A DNA stretch of 63,966 nucleotides from Alistipes sp. (lineage in GTDB: Bacteria; Bacteroidota; Bacteroidia; Bacteroidales; Rikenellaceae). Each line of letters begins with the position of its first letter. Position 1 is the first letter of the stretch. Made by a program: the position numbers and the translations under genes. The notes beneath the pieces were generated by a model that searched no databases, had not been told where the DNA came from, and saw only the letters and a program-made list of their open reading frames with translations. Below are positions 8,362 to 15,268 of this stretch, in pieces. The stretch is from contig JAIDUK010000004.1 of NCBI GenBank assembly GCA_029060215.1, forward strand, positions 1 through 63,966. Reading direction: 5' to 3'.

Positions 8362-9297
8362 TCAGAGCAACCCGCGGCCGGACTTCTTGATACGCCCCTC
8401 GGCCGTGAGCGATTCGACGATTTTGTCGAGCACGCCGTTGATGAAGGTGCTGCTGCCGGGCGTAGAATAGTATTTGGAGATCTCGATCCACTCGTCGAGC
8501 GTCACCTTGACGGGAATGGCCGGAAACTCGGTGAGCTCGGCCATGGCGGTGCCCATGATGAGGTTGTCCATGAAGACGATACGCTCGACGTCCCAATTGG
8601 AAGTGAACTTCTCGATATAGGACTGGTACTTGTCGTAGTTGACGAGCGACTTCTCGAAAAGGGTCTTGACGAAAGCGGGATCGTCGTCGGACTTGAACTT
8701 GGGGGGAATCTTCAACTCGGTATGCGCGGGCCGCAAGGCACCGAGCGCACGCAGAATCATGACCAGAACATAAGGCAGGTCGTCGCTCCAAAGGATGGAG
8801 ATTTCCTCGAGCACGGTATCCAAGGCGTCGCAATTCTGCAACTCCTTGAAGAAATCCTCGACGAAACGACGGTCCAACTCGAACGAACCGCTCTCCTGCG
8901 CCATATACTCGGTGAAATAAGCGCTTTCGATGAGCTGCCCGTAAAGCGTACGGATGAAATCGGGATAATGCTCCCACCCCAACTTACGCACGGCCAAATA
9001 ATCGTTGACGGCATCGCTGTTGGCGATGGTGCGGATGACGGCGTTGTCGACGAATCGGGTGTTGGGATTGAGGTCCTCGAAGGTGGGCAGCTTCTTGGCC
9101 CGGGCGATCTCCTGCCGCTGCCGGGCGTAACGGACCAGCTCGACAGGCAATGCCAGCAGCTGGAAGAAAAGATCGTAGGACTTGTCGATGGAAGTCATGA
9201 GCGTCTTTTCCGAGGCGATCATGTTGTCGGCATCCGACTTGAAATGGGCGAACAACGCCTTGACGACCTTTATACGAAGCAATCTTCTGCTCAACAT
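8362..9297 (-). CDS. nusB: Transcription antitermination protein NusB
   Basis: The start MLSRRLLRIKVVKALFAHF at 9297 is preferred over an ATG 27 bp upstream, because it matches the NusB N-terminus and leaves a TATTTTTG promoter element (9329-9322) a normal distance away. At 311 residues it has the long Bacteroidetes form: an N-terminal extension followed by the classical helical NusB domain at about residues 200-300 (VERIVFMDNLIMGTAMAEL, and a C-terminal STFINGVLDKI). NusB with NusE binds boxA RNA and supports rRNA antitermination. Confidence 0.92.
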   Translation of the reverse strand: MLSRRLLRIKVVKALFAHFKSDADNMIASEKTLMTSIDKSYDLFFQLLALPVELVRYARQRQEIARAKKLPTFEDLNPNTRFVDNAVIRTIANSDAVNDYLAVRKLGWEHYPDFIRTLYGQLIESAYFTEYMAQESGSFELDRRFVEDFFKELQNCDALDTVLEEISILWSDDLPYVLVMILRALGALRPAHTELKIPPKFKSDDDPAFVKTLFEKSLVNYDKYQSYIEKFTSNWDVERIVFMDNLIMGTAMAELTEFPAIPVKVTLDEWIEISKYYSTPGSSTFINGVLDKIVESLTAEGRIKKSGRGLL

Positions 9298-9321
9298 AGA
9301 CGAGAACGTTTTGAACGGCCG

Positions 9322-9329
9322 CAAAAATA
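9322..9329 (-). promoter_or_regulatory. -7 element of the nusB promoter
   Basis: TATTTTTG on the minus strand fits the Bacteroidetes TAnnTTTG consensus, 24 bp before the chosen nusB ATG. No convincing TTG was found at the -33 position. Confidence 0.5.
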
Positions 9330-9421
9330 CGATTAAAAATTAAGAATCGAAAATGAATGGCCGAGAATTGCAGGCCAAAAAAGCCTTTTGCCGCGGAAAA
9401 GCGATCCCCCGAACACGAAAA

Positions 9422-9447
9422 AACGGCAACCGGTCTCGGCTGCCGTT
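9422..9447 (-). terminator. Rho-independent terminator after the DUF2795 gene
   Basis: An 11-bp stem (one wobble pair) closes a GTCT loop. On the minus strand it is followed by a T run (CCGTTTTTTCG), 22 bp after the stop of the gene at 9470-9691. Confidence 0.7.
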
Positions 9448-9469
9448 GCAGAATGCGATTTCCGCAGGA

Positions 9470-9691
9470 TCAATACTCCTCCTCGTTGAAGAAGAAATCG
9501 TCCTTGGAGGGATAATCGGGCCAGATGTCCTCGATCGACTCGTAGATCTCGCCCTCGTCCTCGATCTCCTGCAAATTCTCGAGCACCTCGAGCGGAGCCC
9601 CCGAGCGCACGGCGTAGTCGATGAGCTCCTCCTTGGTAGCGGGCCAAGGCGCATCCTCGAGTTTCGAAGCCAGTTCAAGTGTCCAGTACAT
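9470..9691 (-). CDS. DUF2795-type small protein
   Basis: This 73-residue acidic protein begins MYWTLELASKLEDAPWPATKEELIDYAVRS and carries PLEVLENLQEIEDEGE, as in the DUF2795 small proteins of Bacteroidetes. The end is very acidic (YPSKDDFFFNEEEY). It is predicted to be soluble, with no signal or membrane segment. Function is unknown. It has its own promoter (TATTTTTG at 9775-9768) and terminator. Confidence 0.8.
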   Translation of the reverse strand: MYWTLELASKLEDAPWPATKEELIDYAVRSGAPLEVLENLQEIEDEGEIYESIEDIWPDYPSKDDFFFNEEEY

Positions 9692-9767
9692 AGTATTCAG
9701 TCGTTAAAATTCATTCGGTCAACAAATTGCACCGCGCGGGAAATCGCTGCCCCCGACGGGCGATTTG

Positions 9768-9775
9768 CAAAAATA
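9768..9775 (-). promoter_or_regulatory. -7 element for the DUF2795 gene
   Basis: TATTTTTG on the minus strand implies a leader of about 70 nt. That leader contains an imperfect AAATCGC...GCGATTT inverted repeat near 9750-9766. Confidence 0.45.
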
Positions 9776-9844
9776 TAAAAAAAACGAGAAAATCCAAGAA
9801 TTTTCACCGGGCATCCCTCGAAAAGCACCAAAAAGCAGGACGGA

Positions 9845-10396
9845 TCAAGGAATCCACAACACCTCTTCGACGCGAAAATAAGCCGACAAAGTGCGGCCGA
9901 GCAGATAGAAATAATCCGACAAGCGGTTGAGCCACACCAGCACCGAGGCATCGGCCCCGAACTCCTGATCGGCCCGGAGCGCAGCCCGCTCGGCCCTGCG
10001 GCAGACGGTCCGGCAGACGTGGCACAACGATACGGCGGCATGTCCGCCCGGCAACGTGAACTTGTCGATCGGCGGAAGGGCCTCCTGCATGGCGTCGATA
10101 CGGGTTTCCAGCCACTCCACGCACGCAGGATCGAGCGGCTGCACCTTGTCGTGCGCCCCCTCGCCCACTGCCAGCAGCGCCTCGGCCGTCATCAGCCGCG
10201 AAAGAATGCGGTTCAGGTCGCCGCAGTACTCCGCCGCTCCCTCGTCGCCGCGCAGATGATCGGCCAACAACGCCACGAACGACGCCAATTCGTCGACCGT
10301 ACCGTAGGCTTCTACCCGCGAATCGGTCTTGAGGACCCGTTCGCCCCCGATGAGCGAGGTGGTCCCGCGGTCGCCCGTTTTGGTATATACTTTCAT
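9845..10396 (-). CDS. ATP:cob(I)alamin adenosyltransferase, PduO type
   Basis: This 183-residue enzyme converts cob(I)alamin and ATP to adenosylcobalamin. The PduO-type N-terminus MKVYTKTGDRGTTSLIGGERV fixes the start at 10396; the frame is open further upstream but only as a shadow of the next gene. Other family signatures are Arg27-x-Glu-Ala-Tyr-Gly-Thr-Val-Asp-Glu, FTLPGG, CRTVCRRAERA and a C-terminal RLSDYFYLLGR. Its start overlaps the stop of the upstream gene by 4 bp (ATGA), so translation is probably coupled. Confidence 0.95.
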   Translation of the reverse strand: MKVYTKTGDRGTTSLIGGERVLKTDSRVEAYGTVDELASFVALLADHLRGDEGAAEYCGDLNRILSRLMTAEALLAVGEGAHDKVQPLDPACVEWLETRIDAMQEALPPIDKFTLPGGHAAVSLCHVCRTVCRRAERAALRADQEFGADASVLVWLNRLSDYFYLLGRTLSAYFRVEEVLWIP

Positions 10397-10905
10397 AACA
10401 CGAAATGTTGTTTGGGCAAACGATTGTTGAACAACAACAAACATGCCCGGTTGTCGACCGAAGTGGAACGATGCTCGGCCACGAGCCTGCGGCACAACGC
10501 CTGCCGCTCGCGGCCGCGGGAGGGCTCCAGCACAGCCACCGCCGCGCCCGAAACGGCCGCACGCGCCGCCAAAGCGAGCACCTCGGCCTGCGGGAGCTCG
10601 CGCAGAGCGACGTACAACTCGCCCTCGGCCCGGTTCAGTCCGAACGCACGGTAACCCTCGCGGATCGCCAGATTCTGCAACTGCACGGCCGACCGCTCGG
10701 CGACGCCCGCTTCGCGCAACGCCCGGAAGAGCGTCCGGTCGCCCGGCATCAGGGCCGAGCGCATGAAGACCTCGCGCACGAGCGAATAGACGAACGGCGA
10801 ATGGACCCCGTGGCCGCGGAAATGGCGCACGCGCACCAACCGGCGGCGAACCGCCGCGAAGCGCTCCGCCCACCTCTGTCCGAAACGATGTGCTGCCGGA
10901 TTCAT
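10393..10905 (-). CDS. Conserved Bacteroidetes protein with a GVHSPFVY motif (SAM-methyltransferase-like, shortened)
   Basis: The 170-residue basic protein carries RHFRGHGVHSPFVYSLVREVF near residues 28-48. I associate this motif with the N-terminus of a Bacteroidetes family annotated as class I SAM-dependent methyltransferase-like. The usual methyltransferase glycine motif is not visible and the protein is shorter than I would expect, so catalytic function is doubtful. The C-terminal half (EVLALAARAAVSGAAVAVLEPS) resembles a Rossmann-type remnant. It lies between the flavoprotein (4-bp gap) and the cobalamin adenosyltransferase (4-bp overlap), which points to one operon. Confidence 0.5.
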   Translation of the reverse strand: MNPAAHRFGQRWAERFAAVRRRLVRVRHFRGHGVHSPFVYSLVREVFMRSALMPGDRTLFRALREAGVAERSAVQLQNLAIREGYRAFGLNRAEGELYVALRELPQAEVLALAARAAVSGAAVAVLEPSRGRERQALCRRLVAEHRSTSVDNRACLLLFNNRLPKQHFVL

Positions 10906-10909
10906 CGGC

Positions 10910-12196
10910 CTATTTTTTCAGCATCCCGGCCAAACGTCCGGTCGAAAAGGCGATCTGAAGATTGTAACCGCCCGTATTGGCGTCGAGGTCGAGCACCTCG
11001 CCCGCGAAATAGAGCCCCTGCACCTTGCGCGACTCCATGGTATAGGGGTTCACCTCGTCGCAACGCACGCCCCCGGCCGTAGTCACGGCGAACTCGAAAG
11101 GCGCATAATCGGTCACGGGGAAAGTCATCCCTTTGAGGGTGCGGATCAGACGGCCGACCTCGGCGTCGGTGACCTTGGACTGGTAGTTCTTGGAATGGAT
11201 GTCGAGCTCCTGAGCCAGCGGCATGACCAGCGCCTTGGGGACCAGCTTGCGCAACAACTCGCCGAAGAACTCCGTGGGGGCCATCTCGGCCCGTTCGCGG
11301 GCGATGCGGTCGCGCAGCATCTCCTCGGTCAACCCCGGCTTGAGGTCGACGACGATCTTCACCCGCTTCTGCTCGATGAGCGCATCGACCGCATCGCGGC
11401 TCATACGCAAGGCGACGGCCCCCTCGATGCCGCGCTCGGAGAATCCCAGCTCGCCGAACTCCTCGCGGACCAACTCGTTGTCGACGTAAAGCTCGGCCCG
11501 GACATTGCGCAGGAGCAACCCATGGAGATACTTCATCTGCGGATGCGAAGATACCAACGGCGTGAGCGACGGGCGCAGCGGCTCGATGGTATGGCCCAAG
11601 TCGGCGGCGAAAGCATAGCCGTCGCCGGTGGACCCGGTAGCCGGATAGGAAACGCCCCCGGTGGTGAGGATCACCTGCCCGCACTCCTCCTTGCGTTCGA
11701 ATCCCCGCTTGTTTCTGTAGCGCACGCCATAGACGCGGCTGCCGATAGTCAGCACGGCGGTGGCACAAGTATCGTACATGATCCGCACGCCATTGTCTAC
11801 GCAGTACTCGAGCAGCGCATTGGCGATGTCCCAAGCCTTGCCGCTGCGCGGAAAGACCCGATCGCCGCGCTCGATGTCGAGCTTCACCCCCTGCCGCTCG
11901 AAAAAACGAATCGCAGCCCGATTGTTGAACTCGGCGAAAGCCTGCGCGAAGAATTCGGCATTGGTGCGTATCTGCTGCGCGAACTCCTCGGGCGGGCGGG
12001 CATTGGTCACGTTGCAGCGGCCCTTGCCCGAAATGCGGACCTTGCGCCCCGACTTCTCCATTTTTTCGATCAGCAGCACCCGTTTGCCACTGCGAGCCGC
12101 CGTTCCTGCGGCCATCATGCCTGCGGCACCCGCGCCCACGACGATCACGTCGTAGGGCTGCCGCTCGGCGGGTTGTTTTATTTCGGTAGATTCCAT
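10910..12196 (-). CDS. BaiN/HI0933-family NAD(P)/FAD-dependent oxidoreductase
   Basis: The 428-residue protein has an N-terminal FAD-binding Rossmann motif (YDVIVVGAGAAGMMAAGTAA, near residues 15-34). The HI0933 signatures RKVRISGKGRCNVTN, LTTGGVSYPATGSTGDGYAFA and a C-terminal TAGGVRCDEVNPYTMESR...GLYFAGEVLDLD...GGYNLQIA also appear. The family includes flavoproteins of unknown substrate and BaiN-type enzymes acting on bile acid intermediates; no specific substrate can be assigned. Start 12196 is chosen because an ATG 24 bp upstream would only add hydrophobic residues ahead of the fold. Confidence 0.88.
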   Translation of the reverse strand: MESTEIKQPAERQPYDVIVVGAGAAGMMAAGTAARSGKRVLLIEKMEKSGRKVRISGKGRCNVTNARPPEEFAQQIRTNAEFFAQAFAEFNNRAAIRFFERQGVKLDIERGDRVFPRSGKAWDIANALLEYCVDNGVRIMYDTCATAVLTIGSRVYGVRYRNKRGFERKEECGQVILTTGGVSYPATGSTGDGYAFAADLGHTIEPLRPSLTPLVSSHPQMKYLHGLLLRNVRAELYVDNELVREEFGELGFSERGIEGAVALRMSRDAVDALIEQKRVKIVVDLKPGLTEEMLRDRIARERAEMAPTEFFGELLRKLVPKALVMPLAQELDIHSKNYQSKVTDAEVGRLIRTLKGMTFPVTDYAPFEFAVTTAGGVRCDEVNPYTMESRKVQGLYFAGEVLDLDANTGGYNLQIAFSTGRLAGMLKK

Positions 12197-12216
12197 ACAA
12201 TAGATAAAAATAAGGG

Positions 12217-13122
12217 TCATTCGCCCCGCAGAAAAGCGTCGATCCACTGCGAGGCCTGCGCCACGGGGTCGCCGTGCATGTCGACCCAGCGAATCGAAGC
12301 ATCGCGGCGGAACCACGTCATCTGCCGCTTGGCGAACTGGCAGATGGCGGTTTTCAGTTTCTCGACGAACTCCTCGCGGCTGTCGAACTCGCCGCGCAGA
12401 TAACGCGCGATGAAACGGTATTCGAGCCCGAGATTGTAGAACGCTTCGTAGGCGACGCCGGCTTCGAGCCCCTGCCGCACCTCGTCGATCATGCCCTGCT
12501 CCAGCCGGATGCGCAAACGCTCGTCGATGCGCTGCCGCAGGATGGGCCGCTCCCATGTAATGCCTATCTTCAGCACCTCGTAGCGAGGGCGGCAAGCACG
12601 GGTCTCGGCGAAATCGCGGCCCGAAAGCAACACTTCGCACGCCCGCACCAAACGACGCTTGTTGTTGACATCCAAGTAGTCGGGCACCCCGCCGGAACGC
12701 TCGCGAAGCAGCTGCACCAGCTCGGCAGCGCTCATCGCTTCCAAACGCCCGCGCAACTGCTCGTCGGGCCCGGCATCGACCAAATCGTAGCCGTCGGCGA
12801 CAGCATTGACATACAACCCGGTTCCGCCCACCAAAAACGGGAGCTTCCCGCGAGCGAGAATATCGTCGATCGCGGCATAGGCCTGCGTCTGGTAGTCCGA
12901 AAGCGAGAAATAGGCCCCGGCATCGGCGATGTCGAGCAGGTGGTGCGGCACGGCCTGCCGCTCCTCGGCCGTCACCTTGCCCGAGCAGAGGTCGTAACCG
13001 CGCAGAATCTGCCGCGAATCTGCCGAGACGATCTCGCCGCCGTAGCGCCGGGCCAACTCCAACCCCACGGCGCTCTTGCCCGAAGCGTTGGTGCCGACGA
13101 TGGCTATGATTTTAGGTTTCAT
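12217..13122 (-). CDS. miaA: tRNA dimethylallyltransferase
   Basis: MiaA adds a dimethylallyl group to A37 of tRNAs reading UNN codons. This 301-residue copy starts MKPKIIAIVGTNASGKSAVG with the P-loop at residues 9-16, then VSADSRQILRG, HHLLDIADAGAYFSLSDYQ, VGGTGLYVNAV and the tRNA-contacting KTAICQFAKRQMTWFRRD. The open frame continues far upstream, but those residues look like antisense of the neighbouring plus-strand gene. A TATCTTTG element at 13156-13149 sets the promoter about 27 bp before the ATG. Confidence 0.96.
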   Translation of the reverse strand: MKPKIIAIVGTNASGKSAVGLELARRYGGEIVSADSRQILRGYDLCSGKVTAEERQAVPHHLLDIADAGAYFSLSDYQTQAYAAIDDILARGKLPFLVGGTGLYVNAVADGYDLVDAGPDEQLRGRLEAMSAAELVQLLRERSGGVPDYLDVNNKRRLVRACEVLLSGRDFAETRACRPRYEVLKIGITWERPILRQRIDERLRIRLEQGMIDEVRQGLEAGVAYEAFYNLGLEYRFIARYLRGEFDSREEFVEKLKTAICQFAKRQMTWFRRDASIRWVDMHGDPVAQASQWIDAFLRGE

Positions 13123-13148
13123 GAACTGCTTGTTTGCGTCGAAGAAGA

Positions 13149-13156
13149 CAAAGATA
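13149..13156 (-). promoter_or_regulatory. -7 element of the miaA promoter
   Basis: TATCTTTG on the minus strand, consistent with TAnnTTTG, giving a leader of about 20 nt. Confidence 0.5.
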
Positions 13157-13272
13157 AGGAAATTCGCGCATCCTGACGCACGATCCGCCCCTATTTTTCG
13201 CACTTCGTTCGTTTGGGCCCGTCCGAAGCGCGGCACCCTTTTTGCGCGGCAGGCCGAAAAAACGCACGAAAA

Positions 13273-14004
13273 ATGAAACCGGAGAAAGAACGAACAGCCG
13301 TAGAGGCCTCCACCGCCAACGGTCCGCAGCCGCTCCTGCGCTCGGCATTCTACCTGCTGGCAGGCATCGGCGCCGCGACGGCCACCCTCTGTCTGCTGGG
13401 CTACAAACATACCAACCGGGCGCTCCGGACGGGCATCAAGACTCTGCCCGTACTGCTGCCCGTGCTGCTCGAATACCGCCACGGCCGCAAACCCGCGACG
13501 ACAACACCGCAGCCGCAGCCGAGCACCGCCTACCGAATATGGGCCTACATCCTGCCCACCCTGCTGTGTCTGGCGCTGGGCGCGTTCGCGGGATGGCTCC
13601 AGCACGGCTCCATGATCGAGTGGTACCCTACCCTGCAAAAATCGACCGCCACGCCGCCCAACCTGCTTTTCCCCATTGCGTGGGGCATTCTCTACGTACT
13701 GATGGGCGTTTCGGCGGGCCGCATCCTCACCGCACCCTCGGACCACCGCGGCGAGGTCATGACGATATGGGGCTTCCAGCTGGGATTCAACTTTCTGTGG
13801 AGCATCCTTTTCTTCGTGGCGCGCAGTCCGCTTCTGGGCATGATCGACATCGTGGCGCTCGATGCGCTGGTGATGCTCTACATAGCCCACAGCTACCGCA
13901 TCCGCCGCGACGCGGCATGGCTTTTCGTCCCCTATCTGGCGTGGATACTCTATGCCACCTATCTCAACGCCCGGATTCTGGCGCTCAACGGCCCGGGCAT
14001 CTGA
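13273..14004 (+). CDS. TspO/MBR family membrane protein with N-terminal extension
   Basis: The TspO core begins near residue 117 with WYPTLQKSTATPP and continues LFPIAWGILYVLMGVSAGRI, then the helices GFQLGFNFLWSILFF and IVALDALVMLYIAHSYR. TspO proteins are five-helix membrane proteins that bind porphyrins and sterol-like ligands. At 243 residues this one is about 80 longer than usual. The additional N-terminal part (residues 1-85) has a hydrophobic segment (YLLAGIGAATATLCLLGY) and a Pro/Thr/Gln-rich linker. MKPEKERT at 13273 is taken as the start because upstream codons look non-coding. It is divergent from miaA. Confidence 0.85.
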   Translation: MKPEKERTAVEASTANGPQPLLRSAFYLLAGIGAATATLCLLGYKHTNRALRTGIKTLPVLLPVLLEYRHGRKPATTTPQPQPSTAYRIWAYILPTLLCLALGAFAGWLQHGSMIEWYPTLQKSTATPPNLLFPIAWGILYVLMGVSAGRILTAPSDHRGEVMTIWGFQLGFNFLWSILFFVARSPLLGMIDIVALDALVMLYIAHSYRIRRDAAWLFVPYLAWILYATYLNARILALNGPGI

Positions 14005-14006
14005 CC

Positions 14007-14498
14007 TTACATCGGCCGGCTGAGATCGGCGACCGAAGCGCGGACGAACCTGACGAGGTCCTGCGGCGCGATCTTGAGCTGCAAACCCCGCACGCCTGCG
14101 CTTATGTAGATGAAAGGATGCTCGACCGCTGTGGCGTGGACGAACGTGGGCAGCGCTTTCTTCATCCCGATGGGCGAACAACCACCGCGGATATAACCCG
14201 TCGCGGGCAGCAGCTCCTTCATGGGGATCAAGTCGGCTTTCTTATTGCCGGAGACCCGGGCCGCGGCCTTGAGGTCGACCTCGTGGTCGCCGGGAACCAC
14301 GCAGACGAAAAGCCCCGTACGGTCGCCCCGCAGCACCAGTGTTTTGAAAACGCACTCGATGGGTTCGCCCAACTGCGCGGCGACATGCGTGGCGGCCAGA
14401 TGCTCCTCGTCGACGGCGTAGGGCACCAGCTCGTAGGCTATTGCGGCCCGGTCGAGCAAGCGGGCGGCGTTGGTTTTCTCGATCTTCGCACGGTTCAT
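14007..14498 (-). CDS. ybaK: Cys-tRNA(Pro)/aminoacyl-tRNA deacylase, YbaK/EbsC family
   Basis: This 163-residue cytosolic editing protein hydrolyses mischarged tRNA. It carries the YbaK features TNAARLLDRAAIAYEL, the catalytic-lysine region CVFKTLVLRGDRTGLFVCVVPGDHEVDLKAAA, and the GYIRGGCSPIGMKK and VFIYISAG-like strands (HPFIYISAGVRGLQLKIAP). It converges with the TspO gene (2-bp gap) and is divergent from the HAD gene. A TACCTTTG -7 element lies at 14525-14518. Confidence 0.93.
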   Translation of the reverse strand: MNRAKIEKTNAARLLDRAAIAYELVPYAVDEEHLAATHVAAQLGEPIECVFKTLVLRGDRTGLFVCVVPGDHEVDLKAAARVSGNKKADLIPMKELLPATGYIRGGCSPIGMKKALPTFVHATAVEHPFIYISAGVRGLQLKIAPQDLVRFVRASVADLSRPM

Positions 14499-14517
14499 GG
14501 TCTTGGCATTTGCGCAA

Positions 14518-14525
14518 CAAAGGTA
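14518..14525 (-). promoter_or_regulatory. -7 element of the ybaK promoter
   Basis: TACCTTTG on the minus strand, 20 bp before the ybaK ATG. An identical TACCTTTG on the plus strand (14572-14579) serves the divergent HAD gene. Confidence 0.55.
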
Positions 14526-14571
14526 GGGAAAACGCGCGTTCGCGCACCCTGCCGGGAAAGAAATTTTTCAC

Positions 14572-14579
14572 TACCTTTG
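14572..14579 (+). promoter_or_regulatory. -7 element of the HAD gene promoter (near-leaderless)
   Basis: TACCTTTG ends only 4 bases before the ATG at 14584. Transcription would therefore begin at or next to the start codon. Confidence 0.55.
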
Positions 14580-14583
14580 CCGC

Positions 14584-15171
14584 ATGAAGAACATCGTTTT
14601 CGATCTGGGCGGCGTGCTTTTCGCCCGCGACCGCAACAAATGCACGCAAGAATTCATCGACTTTTTCGACTTCATCCGCTCCGAACGGCTGCCCCGCTTC
14701 TGGGAAGAATACGACCGCGGAACCTCGGCATGGGACGAAGTGGTGGATACGCTGTGCACGATGCACGCCTGTCCGCGCCCCAAATGCGAGGAGTTCCTGC
14801 GCCGCTCCATCGCCATTCAGGAACCGGTGAAATCCACCGAAGAACTGATCGGCGACCTCAAGGCGGCGGGCTACGCACTCTACGTGCTCTCCAACATGTC
14901 GCGCGAATTCATCGACTTCCTGCGCCGATTCCCGGTCTACGGGCTTTTCGACGGCGAAGTGGTTTCGTGCGAAGAACATGTCGTGAAACCCGAACCGGCG
15001 ATCTACCGCATCCTGCTCGAACGCTACGGACTCGACCCGGCCGAAACCCTCTTCGTCGACGACCGCCCGTCCAACATTGCGGCAGCCGAAGCGCTGGGCA
15101 TCCGCGGACAGCTGTTCGATGCGCACAGTCCGGAAACCACCTGCCGGACCCTGCGGGAGATGCTGCTGTAG
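14584..15171 (+). CDS. HAD-superfamily (IA, YihX-like) phosphatase
   Basis: The 195-residue protein starts MKNIVFDLGGVLFARD, with the nucleophile Asp7. The position two residues on is Gly, as in the YihX-type sugar-phosphate phosphatases, rather than the more common Asp. Motif II is YVLSNMS, motif III the Lys in VVKPEPAIYRILLERYG, and motif IV LFVDDRPSN. A helical cap lies between residues 15 and 85. The natural substrate is not predictable. It is monocistronic, ending at the bidirectional terminator at 15212. Confidence 0.85.
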   Translation: MKNIVFDLGGVLFARDRNKCTQEFIDFFDFIRSERLPRFWEEYDRGTSAWDEVVDTLCTMHACPRPKCEEFLRRSIAIQEPVKSTEELIGDLKAAGYALYVLSNMSREFIDFLRRFPVYGLFDGEVVSCEEHVVKPEPAIYRILLERYGLDPAETLFVDDRPSNIAAAEALGIRGQLFDAHSPETTCRTLREMLL

Positions 15172-15210
15172 GCCGCACGCGGCAGAATCAGCCCCTACAT
15201 TTCCGACACA

Positions 15211-15243
15211 AAAAGAGACCTGCCCGAAAAGGCAGGTCTCTTT
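15211..15243. terminator. Bidirectional terminator between HAD gene and TonB receptor
   Basis: A stem of 13 bp (AAAGAGACCTGCC with its complement) closes a 6-base loop, with A/T tails on both sides, between two convergent genes. Confidence 0.85.
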
Positions 15244-15268
15244 CGTATTGCCTGTCCCTGACGGGGAC

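Noticed and set aside
9692..10396. Cobalamin riboswitch near the adenosyltransferase
   Set aside because: No B12-box-like or large structured leader seen; the gene is coupled to its upstream neighbour.
13123..14181. Long N-terminal extension of miaA
   Set aside because: It crosses the miaA promoter element and is antisense to the TspO gene; the P-loop start at 13122 fits the family.
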